Origin: Cladosporium sp. IMV 00045
Lineage: Eukaryota; Ascomycota; Dothideomycetes; Cladosporiales; Cladosporiaceae
Direction: 5' to 3'
Assembly: GCA_001931905.2 (NCBI GenBank)
Contig: MSJI02000629.1
Coordinates: 1-25,306, forward strand
Length of the DNA: 25,306 nt
A program made the translations under genes and the position numbers. Numbering within the stretch: position 1 is the first letter of the stretch; every line of letters begins with the position of its first letter. Below, in pieces: positions 22,434 to 25,306 of the stretch. The notes below the pieces were generated by a model. The model saw nothing but the letters and a program-made list of their open reading frames with translations. It was not told the DNA's origin and did no database searches.

Positions 22434-24292
22434 TCACACCTTCCCCCCACCCCCAACAACCACCGCAACCCGTCCCTTCGCCTCCCCCTCCCTCCTCAAA
22501 AACTCCTCCTGCTCCCTACGACTCTCCTCCAAATCGACAAACCACCAAAGCCCCACAAAACTGACCAAACTGAGCGCGAAAAGAAAGTAAAACGGCATGC
22601 TATTATTCTTCGACGGGCTGGCGTCAATGATAGCCGAAGACACCAACGGACCGATGAAAGAAGACGCCTTGCCGATGACGCTGAAGAGGCTGAAGAAGAG
22701 GAACTCCTTGCCGCGCGGCGTCACTTCGCTGATCATGATTTGGCTGTAGGAGTACCAGGGGCAGACGAAGAGGCCGTAGAAGGCTTGGTAGAGCCAGACT
22801 GTGAATGTGAAAAATGCCGGTTAGTCTTGTGTGAATTTGGAGGTGAGGTGGTTTTTGAGAGAGGGGAATCGCTGCAGACATACCTTCCCAAACATTATGG
22901 AAGCCGAATTTCTGCGTCCAAATCCCGACCATTCCCCAGGCGTCGAGCAGGATGATCGCAATCGCCACGGCGTTGAACATGGTCTTCGTAGACAGACGGA
23001 AGCGTTTCTGGATGTGCCAAAAGCCGAAAATCCCCAGCGCTTGGGCTGCGATGCCGACGATGAGCAGGTAGGTCAGGTCCAGAGTGTTGTAGGCGACGAT
23101 GGAGTTCTGCAGGGTGCCGATGACGGTGACGGTGGTGTTGAGCGAGTCGCCGAGGAGGAAGTAGCCTGGTTTAATGGTGTTAGCAACAACTCATCGCTCT
23201 CAGAGGTGAGACGCCAGAAAATGACTTACCGATGAGGTAGAACAGGCTCTGCTTCAACTGCCAAACGTGCGTAACCGCCCTCCAAAGCTGCCAAAGCCCC
23301 GCCACGACGATATTCATGCCCGGATCTTGCCCAGGCCTCCTCTTCTCCAACCCAAACCAAGGCAAAGCCAATAACAGCCAACACCCCGTGGCAAAAGCAA
23401 TTAACACACTCAACCCCCAATTATTCCTCTCCTCGCTATCATTCACCCTAAGCGCGAACATAATCCCCACAATGACCGCCAAAATAACAATCTCGCCCAG
23501 CGACTGGATATAAAACGCCATATTCGACAGTTCATTCCTCTTCATGGAGTCCGCAAAATCGTACTCCGCCCTACTCACTTCCCCCTCCTCAAACCTCCTC
23601 GCCTCCTCTCTCAGCTCGCGCGTATTGCGCGCCAAACCGGGAAACGCAGCGGTCCAGTACGTCAGACAGAGCTGGTAGGCGATCAAACCGACAATGTACA
23701 ACCCCAAGCCCGTCTGCCACTGGTCCTGCTCGTGCACGCCCAGCCAGCCGAAACCGATCCCGAAGGCCACCACGCTGAGCGCGATGAGGATGTTGGGTCG
23801 AAAAGAGCCGAAATCGGCGTACGCGCCGATGACGAGGAGGACGGCGATTTGGATGGCGAAGGAGATGCCGTTGCAGAGCAGGATGATGCTGTTGGTCGTG
23901 CGGGCGGAGCCGGCGAAGAAGACGGTGTCGTTGTCGGGTCCGCCGATGGCGATGGCGTGCTGGCTGAGGAGGTTTTGGGAGGCTGTCGGGGCGAAGTTGA
24001 AGAGGTGGAGGCCCTGTTGTATCGTCAGTGACATGTGCTTCACAGTACAGATCTGCTGTCTCTAGCTTACATTATTCCCGATATAGTACGAATAATAAGC
24101 CCAAAGCTCATACTTCCCCGTCTGGAACCTCTCATCGAACTGATCAGGCGCAACAGGCCTGTCTTCCCCCAGCTCTCCCTCGGCGTCGTCATGTTCATGT
24201 CGCACTTGGACATCAGCCTTCACAGCATCATCCCCCGGATTGGCAGAGACTGCCAAAGCAGGCGCTGGACCCGGGTCGTTCGCAGCAGCCAT
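22434..24292 (-). CDS. ATG22: Atg22-like vacuolar amino-acid transporter (MFS fold)
   Basis: Atg22 proteins sit in the vacuolar membrane and export amino acids released by breakdown of autophagic bodies. Exons on the minus strand are 24292-24071, 24013-23230, 23165-22884 and 22798-22434, giving 550 residues, the usual size. The introns (24070-24014, 23229-23166, 22883-22799) have GTAAGC, GTAAGT and GTATGT donors and keep the frame. The N terminus is polar and acidic. The first family motif, YELWAYYSYYIGNN followed by GLHLFNFAP, is split by intron 1. About ten to twelve hydrophobic segments follow, including SIILLCNGISFAIQIAVLL, ILIALSVVAFGIGFGWLGV and MPFYFLFALSLVSFVGLWW. A long hydrophilic loop (about residues 205-235) separates the early segments from NMAFYIQSLGEIVILAVIVG. 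The conserved YQAFYGLFVCPWYSYSQIMI and TPRGKEFLFFSLFSVIGK stretches are present. Filamentous fungi often carry several paralogues, so the exact orthologue is uncertain. Confidence 0.92.
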
Positions 24293-24939
24293 TGCGCGCA
24301 GAGGAAGGTCTCCAAAAGTAAGACTGCTCCGCCGTCATACGGACGAAGACGAGTACTGGTTGAGATATAGTAATACCCTCGCAAGGTAAACAAAGGCAAG
24401 CAAGTGGAGGTATACTTGGGTACGAGAATATGATATGCAAGAGGAAAAAAGAAGACAAGAGACGAGGAACAAGAAGAGACCCGGCTGAGAGGACTTACAA
24501 AGCGGCTAATCACTTACCAAGCTAGCAGTAACCCATGGCTCCAGACGCGAATGGGGGAGCAGGCTCTAGTCCTTCCACGATGTGGTGAGTTCATGATGTG
24601 CAGTAGCAACACTCCACGAGAGGGTCGAAGTGGAGGAACGCCCCACGTTGAAAGTTTTAGCGCAAGCGGGCAAGATTCTAATTAAGCCTCCGCAAGCTTT
24701 CCAATGGCTTCGCAGGCCTGACAAGGGTAGCCGGCATCTTATACCCGCGGCATTTACGAAGACGGCAAGTTGGAGGCTTTTGCGAACATGGAAAATCAGC
24801 ATATTGCCCATAAGTACAAGATAATAATGGTGCTTTCGCAGGTATCAAATTTGGACCGTAAGCAGTAAATGTACAAACGCAGCGCTGGGCTATAATGGAG
24901 ACAGCCCAACTCCAACAACAAAGGAAAATTTCAATCGCT
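24293..24939. other. Intergenic region between the Atg22-like and LSC2 genes
   Basis: 647 bp that should contain the Atg22-like promoter and leader and the LSC2 3' UTR. The part from 24430 to 24480 is purine-rich on the plus strand (CT-rich on the coding strand), as expected for a leader. Nothing else was recognised. Confidence 0.6.
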
Positions 24940-25306
24940 CTAAATGCCCAAGTTGAACTCTACACCGACGTCGATGTCACGCGCTGTGGACAGGATGTTA
25001 GCGGGATGAACTTGAGGAAACGCGTGACAGCACATTCAAAAACTCACCCTTCTTGACGATCTGGGAGAACTGCACACTCTTCTCAGCAGCGGTCTGGAGG
25101 TCCTCAATGCTGAAGATCTTAAGGCCGCTCTCGTTGATCAGCTTCTGGGCCTCGCCCATGTTGGTGCCCTGCAGACGGGCGATGATGGGAATGCGCAGGT
25201 TCATGGTCTCGGCGACGGAGATGAGACCCTTGGCGATGGCGTCGCAGCGGACGATACCGCCGAAGATGTTGACGAAGATGGCGGTGACCTTGGGGTCGGC
25301 GGTGAT
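24940..25306 (-). CDS. LSC2: Succinyl-CoA ligase beta subunit, C-terminal end (5' partial)
   Basis: This is a mitochondrial TCA-cycle enzyme that converts succinyl-CoA to succinate with formation of a nucleoside triphosphate. The window holds the last 99 residues. The exon runs from the window edge (25306) to 25048, an intron spans 25047-24984 (GTGAGT..CCACAG), and a 44-bp last exon ends at 24940. The visible part has the conserved FVNIFGGIVRCDAIAKG motif, RIPIIARLQGTNMGEA, and a helix (EDLQTAAEKSVQFSQIVKK). The last exon adds ARDIDVGVEFNLGI and the stop, read from in-phase splicing. The 5' part lies outside. The family is certain; ATP or GTP preference cannot be read from this end. Confidence 0.95.

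Overview
The window looks like nuclear DNA of a filamentous ascomycete (Pezizomycotina), probably a dothideomycete. It has compact genes with short GT..AG introns (mostly 56-121 bp), CTAAC-like branch points, CT-rich leaders, and orthologues of conserved fungal proteins on both strands. The class is inferred from general protein resemblance and was not tested by a search. I see no CRISPR array, operon, prophage, complete transposon, tRNA or rRNA.

Layout, left to right: the 3' part of the eIF4G gene (+, 1-1895); a 1.85 kb gap; ERG25 C-4 methylsterol oxidase (+, three exons, 3748-4884); NCA2 mitochondrial protein (+, one exon, 6081-8168); a Sec4-type Rab GTPase (+, three exons, 9154-9975); a 2.45 kb gene-poor gap; a cytochrome b5-fused delta-8 sphingolipid desaturase (+, three exons, 12425-14261); an RSC7/NPL6-like chromatin remodelling subunit (-, three exons, 14577-16334); an unrecognised protein with a degenerate Cys/His motif (-, two exons proposed, 16650-18117); a 1.4 kb divergent intergenic region with an unusual hairpin and a degenerate repeat cluster; an HVA1/Tudor-like protein with a long charged tail and an AT-hook (+, two exons, 19542-20606); a GNAT acetyltransferase (-, 21014-21658); an Atg22-like vacuolar transporter (-, four exons, 22434-24292); and the 3' end of the succinyl-CoA ligase beta subunit gene (-, 24940 to the window edge).

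The genes do not form a pathway or cluster. Two make membrane lipids (ERG25, delta-8 desaturase). Others serve secretion (Sec4), mitochondria (NCA2, LSC2), translation (eIF4G), vacuolar amino-acid export (Atg22) and chromatin (RSC7, perhaps the HVA1-like protein). This is an ordinary housekeeping region. The spots most worth a second look are the unknown gene at 16650-18117, the hairpin at 18171-18221, the repeat cluster at 18404-18594, and the HVA1-like gene with its long intron and AT-hook. I did not find convincing evidence of a new multi-gene system.
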